This document shows, one piece after another, positions 17,360 to 26,219 of a stretch of DNA of 64,000 nucleotides (the first letter of the stretch is position 1; the number at the start of each line of letters is the position of its first letter). Origin of the DNA: DASUNP01 sp963728545 (GTDB lineage: Bacteria; Acidobacteriota; Blastocatellia; UBA7656); contig CAVSKO010000002.1 in the NCBI GenBank assembly GCA_963728545.1, positions 1,674,001 through 1,738,000 on the forward strand. Reading direction: 5' to 3'. The notes under the pieces are model-generated. The model had not been told where the DNA came from. It saw only the letters and a list, made by a program, of their open reading frames with translations, and did no database searches. The position numbers and the translations under genes are program-made.

Positions 17360-17560
17360 CTAGGCACTTGCCCGAAAAGTTTTTGGGTCAACAACACGGC
17401 TCATTTTGGTCAAGGTGTCTAAATGCATTTTGAGCTTTCGCGTAGAGAGACTAACCAATTTGTTTGATGATTTGGATGATAACTCAAAGCAGACATTGTT
17501 TGTAGATGGAGTAGCTGCTGAGAGCCAGCCAAAGAAAAACCTTCTATCATCGACTTTCAC
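17360..17560 (-). CDS. Small hypothetical protein or gene remnant
   Basis: A 66-codon frame starting GTG 17560 (MKVDDRRFFFGWLS...). The frame remains open upstream (NAFHNCFAAVKVDD), so it may be the tail of a longer lost gene. It lies between the palindromic attC and a right-hand attC half-site. No domain, signal or ribosome site is evident. Confidence 0.3.
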   Translation of the reverse strand: MKVDDRRFFFGWLSAATPSTNNVCFELSSKSSNKLVSLSTRKLKMHLDTLTKMSRVVDPKTFRASA

Positions 17561-17589
17561 CGCAGCAAAGCAATTATGAAAAGCATTCA

Positions 17590-17620
17590 GCCCGCGCTCC
17601 GGTTGAACGAGTCGTTAGGT
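17590..17620 (+). other. attC right half-site (forward type)
   Basis: CCCGCGCTCCGGTTGAACGAGTCGTTAGGT-like sequence ending at GTTAGGT (17614-17620). The GAGTCGTTAG end is the forward-type right arm, but no left arm is visible nearby, so this is a partial or decayed site. Confidence 0.5.
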
Positions 17621-17646
17621 TGCCTTTAATATGAACTCCGGTCGCT

Positions 17647-19311
17647 TTAAGTCCCCTCGCATGACTCAATATAGGCAATAAGTTCACTTTTAGTTACCAC
17701 ATCGCTAAAACTGAAGCTGGTTATAGGCTGGTAGACGCCTATACGCAGGTAGTAAGGCGAATGATGTAGTTTACTCCATCCTCTTTTATCACTATCTCTC
17801 GGATAATCCTTAACTTTTTCAGGGTATTCTAAATTGCCTAAGGATTCGACCGCCCTCTTAAATAGAGAGGCCTGCATTGCGTTAAGTTTGGGCAGGGCCC
17901 CGTCTGCTTTCGGAGGAGCAACAGGTATTTCACGCTCTGCTGCGATCATTCTGCCGATGGCGGCATACACCTTACTAACAGCGGGCCATACATTTTCAGT
18001 ATCAAACTTATACGTTCTAATGTCATCTAAAGGCATTGGGTGAGGCGGGGTATTGGATAAATGAACACAGATTCGCATAAGCCCGGAGCCAAGAGGAGTT
18101 CGCACATAGCGAGTTGGCAGCAGTAAGTCGAGCGTGTCTTCAAAACTATATAAAGCGCTATTTGACCAGCCCCCCTGCACTCCAAACAGTAAAATACCTT
18201 CACCAGTTTCCTCATGATAAATACTATTCCAGACCCCCAACCCCGGGCCGACGAGATGTGGATTACGATCCCAATCAAAGAGTAAGCCGGCAGGTTCAGC
18301 TTGTAACCATTCGCAAAAGCGTTCCGGAGCACCCGCTCGCGGGGCTACAGGGAATCGAAAACTCACTCCTCTCTGTTCGAGAACTTTTATAGTTGCCTCC
18401 CTCTCCATGTTGCATCCAGAGCGGTCGGCACTTATCCCGGTTATACTCTGATGGAATTCGGCAGAGCTAATCATCTCCCAGCCAGGTTCTACCGGTATCC
18501 ACTCGGCAACAAGGGCGAGCCTCTTAGCCGCACCTCCATATAATTCGAACTCGAAGGTCTTTTGTGAAGGAGAGCTTAATCCTCCAACATCAGGCAAAGT
18601 AGAAATGAACACCCTGTTGTTAAGTCGCCAGGCCGTATAGACCGGCCCAAATCCATAACGGAACTTGAACCCGAAATATCGCCCCATCTCGTTTGCAAAA
18701 TTGTACCTCAACTTTGGGTTAGAGTGAGGCCAGATATTATCTAGGCCCTCGATAATATCCTTCTCCGAAATTCTCACGTCCTGACTTACGACCGAACGCG
18801 AGAAGCCCGCAACTTTATCTGGGACTATTACAGTTGTTGTATCTGGAAGCACTTTTTGAGCAGGCGCGTCGTCTATTTGGAGTTGAAGCTTGGCTGCAAT
18901 TAGTTGTGCGATCTCGTCCGCACTAGATTGAGGGTAGTTAATATAGGCGATTGTAGATCGCAACCCGGGTACAGGAATATCATCAATTCGAATTGGCAAG
19001 ATGTACTCTTCTTCAGCTTCCAAGCTTCTCTCTTGAGCGCTCTTCAATTCATGCTTTGTCCACTTACTCGTAACGTAATTGTGTGATAAAAGCGGAACAC
19101 AGAATCGTGCCTGTGCTGAATAGGTTTCATGTAAGTGCAAAAATAGGTCTTTCCCCCAGATATCTGCTTTAGCCCACTCATCGTAGAATACTCTTACGCC
19201 TCTGCTTTGAAGAGCATGAGCGATAGTACGAGCAAGTTCTCTATCTTTGCCTGAGAATGAAAGAGCCACATCGTACTTATAGTTGCGCTGTAACATAGGA
19301 CTTGACTCCAA
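17647..19311 (-). CDS. TIR-domain protein with uncharacterised C-terminal domain
   Basis: A 554-residue cassette gene on the minus strand. Residues 13-150 are a TIR domain: YDVALSFSGKDRE, VRVFYDEW with KADIWGKDL as BB loop, LLSHNYVTSKWTKHELKSA giving Trp84 and the probable catalytic Glu88, then a beta-E region IDDIPVPGLRSTIAYI. Residues ~190-554 are a large domain I do not recognise, with aromatic-rich strands (GRYFGFKFRYGFGPVYTAWR, GPGLGVWNSIYHEE, LFGVQGGWSNSALYSF) that might form a ligand-sensing module. The start could be Met1 (19311) or Met6. TIR-first order with a bulky sensor is typical of anti-phage TIR NADases, but that function is inferred. Confidence 0.8.
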   Translation of the reverse strand: MESSPMLQRNYKYDVALSFSGKDRELARTIAHALQSRGVRVFYDEWAKADIWGKDLFLHLHETYSAQARFCVPLLSHNYVTSKWTKHELKSAQERSLEAEEEYILPIRIDDIPVPGLRSTIAYINYPQSSADEIAQLIAAKLQLQIDDAPAQKVLPDTTTVIVPDKVAGFSRSVVSQDVRISEKDIIEGLDNIWPHSNPKLRYNFANEMGRYFGFKFRYGFGPVYTAWRLNNRVFISTLPDVGGLSSPSQKTFEFELYGGAAKRLALVAEWIPVEPGWEMISSAEFHQSITGISADRSGCNMEREATIKVLEQRGVSFRFPVAPRAGAPERFCEWLQAEPAGLLFDWDRNPHLVGPGLGVWNSIYHEETGEGILLFGVQGGWSNSALYSFEDTLDLLLPTRYVRTPLGSGLMRICVHLSNTPPHPMPLDDIRTYKFDTENVWPAVSKVYAAIGRMIAAEREIPVAPPKADGALPKLNAMQASLFKRAVESLGNLEYPEKVKDYPRDSDKRGWSKLHHSPYYLRIGVYQPITSFSFSDVVTKSELIAYIESCEGT

Positions 19312-19378
19312 ATATTGTAGTTGAACACTCTACTGCTTAGATACCTGCCTAAACTAGAAGTTCAATTTTACAGAAGCG

Positions 19379-19457
19379 ACCTAACAAGCGCGGGCAGCGA
19401 GTTTCGCATGAAACAGTCAGTGCCGTTGCCCGCGCCCACTGATGCGAGTCGTTAGAT
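19379..19457 (+). other. attC site (forward type, short)
   Basis: ACCTAAC (19379-19385) to GTTAGAT (19451-19457), 79 bp. The left arm AACAAGCGCGGGCAGCG pairs with CGCGCCCACTGATGCGAGTCGTT. It is forward-type although both neighbouring genes are on the minus strand. Confidence 0.75.
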
Positions 19458-19481
19458 GGCGTTTTGGCACAAGACCAGTTT

Positions 19482-20246
19482 TCAACTGGCACGGCATACG
19501 ATGAGTTGCCTTGGTGACAAACTGGAAAATATCGCCTCATCATAGTCGCCGTATTTCTCCTCTATTGTGTATCCATTATACACAAGCAGTCCATCAATCT
19601 CTTGCGGAAAGAATTGCCGCATCTCGAATGTCAGCACCTTTCCTGCAGGATATTCTCCTCCCTCAAAGTACCAAACAATGTAATTGATCTGCTTGGCCGC
19701 ATCGTAACGAACTTCTTCCGTGAGGATAACTTCTTTATGCGATCCTTGATCTTCATACTCCCCAACCATATAACGATGCCCCGCCTCTCTGGAGAGCAGT
19801 TTCAATGAGGGATTGTGTAGCTCTACTAAGAATCTCCCCTCCTCAGCTAAATGCCGCCTCACGCACTCAAAACATTTTTCTATGTCTTCGCGGATGTGTA
19901 GATGGGACAAAGATTGCGCTGCAACGAAAATAAACTCAAACTTCCGACCAAGATCAAAGTTGCGAATGTCCCCCTGCACAAACCGAATGTCAACACCGCG
20001 CTCGGCAGCCTTTAGCTCGGCCATATTGAGCATGTGCCTGGAGATGTCTAAGCCCGCAATAGTGATTCCAGCCTGTGCAAGTGGAACGGTGAGACGTCCA
20101 CTTCCGCAAGCAAGCTCAAGAACTGGTTCTCCAAAGCGGGCAGCTTGTCGATGGTAGAAATCAAGGAGAGGGCTGGTGGCATATTTGCCCATGATAAGAT
20201 CATAACAGCGGGCATCATTGTAGAGTGATTTACCTAGTTGATCCAT
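19482..20246 (-). CDS. Class I SAM-dependent methyltransferase
   Basis: A 254-residue protein with the class I fold: VLELACGSGRLTVPLAQAG (motif I, SAM loop), IAGLDISRHMLNMAE (acidic strand-2 end binding ribose), IRFVQGDIRNFDL (motif III Asp) and FEFIFVAAQSLSHL (motif IV). The C-terminal half is beta-rich (EVILTEEVRYD, YIVWYFEGG), as in Methyltransf_25/11 relatives. The substrate is unknown. It sits alone between a forward attC on its 3' side and a reverse attC 34 bp beyond its start, so it is a cassette gene. A metabolic or resistance role is more likely than DNA modification, as no target-recognition region is present. Confidence 0.88.
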   Translation of the reverse strand: MDQLGKSLYNDARCYDLIMGKYATSPLLDFYHRQAARFGEPVLELACGSGRLTVPLAQAGITIAGLDISRHMLNMAELKAAERGVDIRFVQGDIRNFDLGRKFEFIFVAAQSLSHLHIREDIEKCFECVRRHLAEEGRFLVELHNPSLKLLSREAGHRYMVGEYEDQGSHKEVILTEEVRYDAAKQINYIVWYFEGGEYPAGKVLTFEMRQFFPQEIDGLLVYNGYTIEEKYGDYDEAIFSSLSPRQLIVCRAS

Positions 20247-20280
20247 TCTACAATATTACAATCCAACCATCAGGCAAGCC

Positions 20281-20373
20281 ATCTAACGACCGGCGTCACC
20301 GGGCGCGCGAGCAGCACCCGCAGAAATCTTGCGAACTCCAATTCGCGCGCTCCGGTTGATGCGATTGTTAGGC
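20281..20373 (-). other. attC site (reverse type)
   Basis: ATCTAAC (20281-20287) to GTTAGGC (20367-20373). The left arm is AACGACCGGCGTCACCGGGC and the right arm CGCGCTCCGGTTGATGCGATTGTT. It lies 3' of the frameshifted TIR gene on the minus strand, the expected place for that cassette's own site. Confidence 0.78.
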
Positions 20374-20444
20374 GGCGGGTCGCCGGAAAAATGGCCTTGG
20401 CAGTCGCCGCTCCGAGTCAGCAATCCTTCTCTCAACCTGCCGCT

Positions 20445-20600
20445 TTACCTTGGTGTCTTGTATGCCATCGTTAACTCTTTCGCCAATTCCTCGTCCTCAT
20501 TCCAGACAATCAGAATTGTATATCGCAATTTTCGTTTCTGTCTCCAACTTATTAATGGAACATAAGTCGTGTGGCCTGCCTGCCGGAACGTTTTGTTCAA
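20445..20600 (-). CDS. Small hypothetical ORF downstream of the TIR gene
   Basis: A 51-residue frame starting TTG 20600 (MNKTFRQAGHTTYVPL...) and ending KTPR. It begins 12 bp after the TIR-gene stop at 20613 and ends before the attC. It is basic and strand/helix mixed with no recognised domain, and the start is weak. It might be a small partner of the TIR protein or chance. Confidence 0.3.
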   Translation of the reverse strand: MNKTFRQAGHTTYVPLISWRQKRKLRYTILIVWNEDEELAKELTMAYKTPR

Positions 20601-20612
20601 CGGCGGTGAATG

Positions 20613-22387
20613 TCACCCTTTCTTAGTTGCACGCTTGGGGGGCCTACGAGTCGGCTTCTCAATTCCAGCAGTTGCGTCTTTAGCTATCGGGGCAAGCAAA
20701 TTGTTTGCCGTTCGATCTCCATGCAGTAGTTCGTTTAGCGCAAACATATGCGCAGCGGATTCTTCCAACTCCTCAAGTTGCATGTGGACAGCAGCATAAA
20801 TGGGCATATGACGAAAGCAATCAAGCAGCTTGACCAGGATGATGAAATAGATATTGTTTGCCGGTAATCCGTTTGCCGCTTCGACTAGTGCTGAGAGGGC
20901 TGAGATGCGATCTGCACCGCGAAACATATGGCTCAAGAAGGCGATTGGCTTCGGGACCAACAGACAGTAAGGGAAACGGCGGTCATACCCCAATGAATCA
21001 ATGCCAAACGTGTCAACTATCTCGACCAAGGCCATGATTGATGTAAGTCCATCAACGTATGGAGAGGCGATGACTCCGCACAAGAGATCAAATGTTGGAG
21101 CATCACCGAAGAACGATCAACGCTGTCTCCGGTTACCAGGTTTATTAGGGCATCAACTCCTGTTCGGTCAATGTTAGGCATTGCTCGCGATGCGGTCTCG
21201 ATGGAGGACAGAATCGTCTCTGGTTTCACATGATCGCTTGGAATAACCAACTCATCCAGCGCGAGTGAAGCCTCTACCTGTCGCCCTTGAATGCTCTGCC
21301 AATACGGTTTGAAGGATCGCTTCATTCGTATAGCATCGGATTGTGACGCAATATCTTCTGGAATACGCACGGGCTTCTTCCACTCCGAGACTCGTATGAG
21401 ATACTGGATCAGTTCTTCTCGGTAGTATACCGACGCCTCTTTCCAAAGCTCAGCCAAGCCACCCCCGCTTGAATCATCTGTCTCGAAGAACTCGGCGACA
21501 AGCCGGTCCGCCAGTGGATCAAAGCCAGCGGTTGGGAAGATGTCTGGCAGCAGGTCCAGTTTTGTACGGCGGGAGTGAACAGCAACAAGCCGACGGATTA
21601 AGAAAGAAAGCGCAAACCAACGGTATGTGCTTTCTTTACTGGCTAACTCCACAATCTCCTTGACGAGTCGTAGTAGCTCAGGGTTTGTCAAATTGCGTTT
21701 TTGCATATCTGACAGAAAACCGAGGAGGGCGCACAAATTATTAAAGGTAATACCACCACCGGCGTGGGAGGTCATAGTAAGTGCGATAAGAATCTCGGTC
21801 TTGATCGTTCCGGCGAAGGCATTCAGCGATATTGCTTTAGCCAGAATTTGCACCAAAGGCAATGACTGGAATACGGTCATCCACTCGTCATCCTTTAGGC
21901 CATCTGCACTCGCGAGACTTTCTACAAAAGTCGGCATCGTGGGGAAGTTTTCTTCTTCTAGACCGCGGGTAGCGCGGTGGCCGTCATCGAGCGCAGCCAA
22001 AAGCATTTGAAAGTTGGTGCTGAATGGTTTTGATTTGCGAAAGTCCACGCAAAGCCTATCTCGGAGAAATGGTGGTATCAGGCAATCCTTGTAGAGTATA
22101 GGAATCACAAGCCGTAGTTTTTCTTCACGCTGGCGGGTCATCGCCAAACGAAGTTCTTCAGTGACCCAGGTAGAGTTAACGGAGTGCGGTGACAGGACAA
22201 CAACAACGTACTCAGCGTTCGTGATTGCCGCTTCCACACGTCCCTGAATGGAGTCCCCTGCCTTCATCTCGACCTTATCGATCCAAATTGGCACTCCAGA
22301 ATCTTTCAACGACATGCAGAGTCTTTCGACGAATCGCTTATCGCGCCAGCTGTATGAAATGAAAACGTGCGAGTCTTTAGTATTCAT
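20613..22387 (-). pseudogene. TIR-domain protein with helical C-terminus, frameshifted
   Basis: The frame from ATG 22387 runs 456 codons to 21017. The TIR domain (residues 6-135) shows DSHVFISYSWRDK, VPIWIDKVEMKAGDS (BB loop), and Trp74 and Glu78 in NSTWVTEELRLAM, matching the catalytic Glu position. Then comes a long helical region. Near 21090-21105 the sense continues in another frame (CGVIASPYVDGLTSIMALVE) to 20613, adding ~150 residues and ending in a basic tail (PTRRPPKRATKKG). The 67-bp overlap and lack of a good second start argue for one ~590-residue protein broken by a single indel, either real or a sequencing error. It is a minus-strand cassette with its attC at 20281. Confidence 0.7.
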
Positions 22388-22439
22388 GTCTAGCCATCCG
22401 TTCGGTTATCGCCCACCGCAAGCTCTCCATCTGAAAGCC

Positions 22440-22525
22440 GCCTAACGCTGCGCATCAGCGGGGCCGCGAGCCGCGCTGATGGATACATACGAAACTCGAT
22501 TCGCGGCCTCCGCTGAATGCGTTTG
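22440..22525 (-). other. attC site (reverse type) split by IS110-family copy 3
   Basis: GCCTAAC (22440-22446) to GAATGCGTTTG (ending 22525); its last TTAGGC is at 24020-24025 after the insertion. The arms GCGCATCAGCGGGGCCGCG and CGCGGCCTCCGCTGAATGC pair. Confidence 0.8.
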
Positions 22526-22612
22526 ATAATCAATAGAGGCGGTCTTGCGGGCGACATATAATCACCCGCAGACAGTTGAAAATATTTCTTCTAAGAAAGG
22601 AGACCGCCTAAA

Positions 22613-23639
22613 GTGTTTTACTGCGGAATTGATCTCAGCGCAAGAGACTCTCACCTCTGTGTGGTTGATGAGAACCCTATCAATCCATCTTCAGCAGAAA
22701 GCTGCTAACGAGTTGCCTCGTATCTCGAACCTGCTTCTACCTTTCAAGCCCAACTTGCAGATCGTCGTCGAAAGCACCTTCAACTGGTACTGGCTTGTTG
22801 ATGGTTTGCAAGCAAACGGTTTCCATGTCTCACTGGCTCACACGCTCGGCCTGGCGATGATTACTCAAGCTAAAGTGAAAACAGACCGCAGGGATGCTTT
22901 CACTTTGGCAAAACTGTTGCGAGCTGGCGTGATTCCCAAATCTTACATCTACCCAGCCTCCACACGTCCCATCCGTGATCTTCTCCGCCGACGTATGCAC
23001 GTTGTCGGACTGCGGGCGCAGGAGTACGGCTCTCTTCGTCAGTTGCTATTGCGTGAAGGCATACTCTGTAGCTCTCGCAACCACATCAAGCTGGCCGAAG
23101 ACGAAGACCTTCGAGAGTGGTTCTCTCATCCGCTGCTTGTGATGAGCGCGGCTCATCAGCTTGAGAGGATTGATTTGCTGTCGAAGCAAATAACGGAGCT
23201 TGAGCAGCAGATTCTTTCACTGACCCGTGACAAGGCAGATTACAAGCGATTGCTGAAAGTAGCCGGCATAGGAAAGATACTGGCACTGACTATCCTTTAC
23301 GAAGTGGGAGAGATCTCCCGCTTCAGCACAGTTCGCCACTTCAGTTCATACTGTAGGCTGGTGCCCGGAGTAGCACAATCAGGGGCGGTCAGCCGCCGGG
23401 GTCGCTCAAGCAAGCAGGGCAACGCTTATCTGAAATCAGCATTCAACCAGGCAGCAGTCGTGGCAGTGCGCAGCTACCCCAGAATCCGTCGCTGCTATCA
23501 AGGACATCTCGCGAGGCATCGGGGCAGCGCGCGAAAGCTAGTAGCCTATAACGTCATAGCGCACAAGCTTGCGCAGGCAGCCTACTATGTAATGAAACAA
23601 GGGGAGGATTATAGAGAAGAGATGCTGTTCGGGAAATGA
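22613..23639 (+). pseudogene. IS110-family transposase, 5' frameshift (copy 3)
   Basis: The normal start GTG 22613 gives FYCGIDLSARDSHLCVVDEN and then shifts frame: the run AGAACCCTATC (from 22671) has one base more than AGAGCCTATC in copy 1, causing an early stop. Downstream the sequence is identical to copy 1 apart from Asp-to-His in NGFHVSLA. An ATG at 22545 in the other frame reads through the region but would replace the first catalytic Asp segment. Either inactive or a sequencing indel. Confidence 0.8.
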
Positions 23640-23647
23640 TGCAGTTA

Positions 23648-23714
23648 TGGAGGTCGTCATCTCCGACGCCTAACTGGGACGATCCCGTCGCGTTTGATTG
23701 GGAGGCGACCTCCA
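23648..23714 (+). ncRNA. Candidate seekRNA target loop of IS110-family copy 3
   Basis: Same sequence and fold as at 13005-13071: TGGAGGTCG/CGACCTCCA outer stem, GCCTAAC strand, GGGA/TCCC hairpin and GCGTTTG strand. The left flank of this insertion is GCGTTTG, an exact match to the second strand, whereas copy 1 sits beside GCGCTTG (one mismatch). Confidence 0.55.
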
Positions 23715-24127
23715 CCAGCTATTGTCAACTTTCTGGAATTGCTCTGCCCGCGCCGGTATCTCGTAGATAACTGGAGAGCAAAAGCTTCCCGTCGCGTTTG
23801 AGTGAGGCCGGTGCGGAACGGTTAATCTTCTGGAGCGCAGTCAGCAGCAACAAGACTGAGAGCCCGTTTGGCTGTTTGGTGCAGAGAATCTGACACCGCA
23901 CAGAGAAGTAAAAAGTCAGAGCACATGCAGTAGGTGATTAAATGATGCTCGCGAAGAAAACAAGCCTTTCGGGGCCAAGATAGAACTGTTTTCTCTTGAC
24001 CGCCCGCCTCTATTGGCTGTTAGGCGGCGTCTGGCGATGTTGCGACCGCCATGGTACTTGCTATCCGCACATCGGTGATTGCATACCCGTGAAAACACTG
24101 CACCCTAGCACGCCATGCCAAACGCTA

Positions 24128-25447
24128 CTACTCGAGCAGCTCAAATGGAGCGAGTACCTTCCTCGTCTCTTCCTCCGACAAGTTGAGTGCGCTACAAATC
24201 CTCGTTGCCTGCTGTCGCGTCCCGACAAGGTCCCCGGTCTTGCTCGGATGCTTGTCGATGACCTTTTGATATTGCGCTGCGGCAGAGTTGTGGTCGCGTT
24301 GCAGGAGGTAAACCTCGCCCAAAGTGCAGCCAGCCCAGAAATCGTTGCCGTCGCTCGCGGCCTTGACTAGCGGCAGTACCTCGGCGGCCAACCTTTCGGC
24401 TTCTTGCGACTCTCCCAGGAAAAGTGATTTCGCTGCGGCGTTGATGCCCGTATAATAATTTTTTGGGTCGCCTTGGAAAGCGGTCCGGTACAATTCACGC
24501 GATCTTCGAAGATGCAGCATCTTCCCGGATTCCTGGTAAACGCCGTCCCAGGCTGCTCCAAGGATTCCCATCGTTTCGGGATCCTGGTGACCTGCGGCTT
24601 TAAGCTCTGACAGCACGTCGATAGCGTCCTGGTATCGCTTGAGGCGTCGCAGCGCTAGCCCTTCCAACTGCTTTACACGGATGGACTTTGGGAAGTATGC
24701 GTAGGCGTGTTTGAGCACCTCCAAAGCGTCCTGGCATTTCCCCATGCTGATGAGCCCCTGCGCAGCCGCCAGCACAGGCCCTGGTGAGGCGAGGATACCG
24801 GGCTCCGCTGAGGTTCCGATCTCTCGGAGTCGGGTTGAATTCCCCGCTTCGACCGCGCCATTGATAGCGATCAGAATCCGTTGCGCATCCTGGTCAACTT
24901 TCTGGGCCATTACTACAGCTTCTTGGGTAAGGGAAACGGCTCTCATTCCACAGATCAATTTGAGTAGGTTCACGCCCCGCGGTCCCTCCGGGCTCTCTTC
25001 AAAGTCAATGTACAGGTCCGCATGGGCAAAGAGCGGCAACGGTTCGGCGTCGAGCTTGGCGAACACGTAGTTGAAGGGGCGCTGACTATTCCGCCGACTA
25101 TCCTTGAAAGTAGTCATGGCTTGGCGTTCCCGTTTGCACCATTCGGAGTCCCTAGTGCGACTAGACCACAAGATTACACCCGACGAGCTTGCTTGCAGGC
25201 TCTCCGCCAAGGACGTCTCCAAGTTAGTACCGGGAACGAGGTCATACTGATCCAGAAACGGCTCCCACCCTGCCAGCTTCAAGGCATCGTACAATGCCAT
25301 GGCCCACGCCCTGTCCGACGAGCGGTAACTGATGAATACGTCGTATGAGTTATCTCCGCGTTCGGGCGGCTTCGGGGCATGTTGCAACCACCCTTGCATG
25401 TATTCCGCCTGTAGCTGCATACGTTCCGTTGTTATCTCGTCATTCAT
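24128..25447 (-). CDS. TIR-TPR protein
   Basis: A 439-residue protein with AAAGGAG ahead of ATG 25447. The TIR domain (34-165) shows YDVFISYRSSDRAWA, WEPFLDQYDLVPGTNLE (BB loop), and Trp103-Cys104 and Glu107 in SEWCKRERQAM. Residues ~190-430 form tetratricopeptide-like helical pairs (DALEVLKHAYAYFPKSIRVK, LGEVYLLQRDHNSAAAQYQK), resembling the TRAFs-binding/TPR-S helical region found with TIR in bacterial conflict proteins. The TPR part would sense or scaffold; TIR would be the NADase effector. It is preceded by a short ORF that overlaps its start. It is a minus-strand cassette between attC sites at 22440 (3' side) and 25616. Confidence 0.85.
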   Translation of the reverse strand: MNDEITTERMQLQAEYMQGWLQHAPKPPERGDNSYDVFISYRSSDRAWAMALYDALKLAGWEPFLDQYDLVPGTNLETSLAESLQASSSGVILWSSRTRDSEWCKRERQAMTTFKDSRRNSQRPFNYVFAKLDAEPLPLFAHADLYIDFEESPEGPRGVNLLKLICGMRAVSLTQEAVVMAQKVDQDAQRILIAINGAVEAGNSTRLREIGTSAEPGILASPGPVLAAAQGLISMGKCQDALEVLKHAYAYFPKSIRVKQLEGLALRRLKRYQDAIDVLSELKAAGHQDPETMGILGAAWDGVYQESGKMLHLRRSRELYRTAFQGDPKNYYTGINAAAKSLFLGESQEAERLAAEVLPLVKAASDGNDFWAGCTLGEVYLLQRDHNSAAAQYQKVIDKHPSKTGDLVGTRQQATRICSALNLSEEETRKVLAPFELLE

Positions 25448-25577
25448 GTTGGCTCCTTTCAGTAATTTGTGATGAATACGTCTTTAGTGCCATGGAAGGC
25501 CACAGTTCCTGTTGTAGCCTATGCGGTGGCAAGAACTGACAATAAGATGCGCCTTCGCGCTCGGTGCTTTTCTTCAT
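25440..25577 (-). CDS. Short leader ORF overlapping the TIR-TPR start
   Basis: A 45-residue frame starting ATG 25577 (MKKSTEREGASYCQFLPPHR...) with AAAGGAG five bases upstream, a stronger ribosome site than most genes here. Its stop TGA (25440-25442) overlaps the first codons of the TIR-TPR gene (ATG at 25445-25447), so the ribosome site of the TIR gene lies inside this ORF. This layout suggests translational coupling or a leader peptide. Alternatively it is the remnant of a former cassette gene start. No domain recognised. Confidence 0.45.
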   Translation of the reverse strand: MKKSTEREGASYCQFLPPHRLQQELWPSMALKTYSSQITERSQHE

Positions 25578-25615
25578 TGTTACTCCTTTACCGAAATGCT
25601 CGTCCAGTCATTAAC

Positions 25616-25708
25616 GCCTAACGACACGCATCAGCGGGCCGCGCACATAACGCTCACGGGGCCATACGAGACTCGCTTGCGCGGCTCCGGTGCACGCGCT
25701 TGTTAGGC
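25616..25708 (-). other. attC site (reverse type)
   Basis: GCCTAAC (25616-25622) to GTTAGGC (25702-25708). The left arm is AACGACACGCATCAGCGG and the right arm GCGGCTCCGGTGCACGCGCT plus TGTT. Intact, and ends GCGCTTGTTAGGC, the unoccupied form of the IS110-family target. Confidence 0.85.
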
Positions 25709-25742
25709 GCGGCTTCTAAGGAGCCGGCTCCTTGTCTTTCCA

Positions 25743-26219
25743 TCACTGGATTCCTACCACACGATGCCATGTTGTCGGAACTCGGTTCTCGATTGCCCGG
25801 ACAAGCGCTTCCTCAGTAACTGAGTTTTGAAAAGTCTTCTGCAACACAGACGAAAAATCTGAAGGCAAGTAGGTTCCATTCTTTTTTAGGAAGAGAACCT
25901 TGCATCGCCCCAAACGACCGCAAAACCAACCCAATTCGAACATGACATTTTGGCGCGGCTGCCACACCTCACCTTCCTCGCCGCTCATGTGGTCGTCTGG
26001 TGTAAATAGAGCAATTGCATAACAGCAGCTTTCCGCTTCCTGCTCAAATTTCTCAATGATCGTTCTACCGAAATCTGGAAGCCGATTTAGTATCACGGAA
26101 TCCATCTTGAAGTTCTGTTTCAATAACAGTTCCAGGGCGTTGAGATTGTCTTCGTCATGACCATGTATGATGAAGACCCGTCGTTCTTTTACAAGGGATT
26201 TATAATCCTGGGGTGTCAT
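25743..26219 (-). CDS. Stand-alone TIR-like nucleotide-binding protein (PF10137 type)
   Basis: A 158-residue protein with AAAGGAGG before ATG 26219. It consists of essentially one domain: VFIIHGHDEDNLNALELLL at 16, VILNRLPDFGRTIIEKFE, CYAIALFTPDDHMSGEEGE, and RQNVMFELGWFCGRLGRCKV with the conserved Glu, then the strand VLFLKKNG. This is the TIR-like predicted nucleotide-binding family that also supplies effector domains in Cap12/Pycsar-type systems and forms the C-terminus of the CYTH-TIR protein at 15.3 kb. It follows the reverse attC by 34 bp, so it is the outermost clear cassette. Partner-dependent activation or a toxin role is inference. Confidence 0.82.
   Translation of the reverse strand: MTPQDYKSLVKERRVFIIHGHDEDNLNALELLLKQNFKMDSVILNRLPDFGRTIIEKFEQEAESCCYAIALFTPDDHMSGEEGEVWQPRQNVMFELGWFCGRLGRCKVLFLKKNGTYLPSDFSSVLQKTFQNSVTEEALVRAIENRVPTTWHRVVGIQ

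Larger units (their letters stand above)
22526..24019 (+). mobile_element. IS110-family (IS1111-type) element, copy 3, inserted in attC
   Basis: A 1494-bp element nearly identical to copy 1; I see only a one-base insertion near 22673 and a G-to-C change near 22826. It has the same orientation and the same insertion point relative to attC. Near-identity points to recent transposition from copy 1 or a shared source, or to duplication of the segment. Confidence 0.87.

Noticed and set aside
22545..22672. Alternative ATG start giving a 364-residue IS110-family protein in copy 3
   Set aside because: It reads the first catalytic segment (FYCGIDLSA) in the wrong frame; an extra base at ~22673 explains the open frame.
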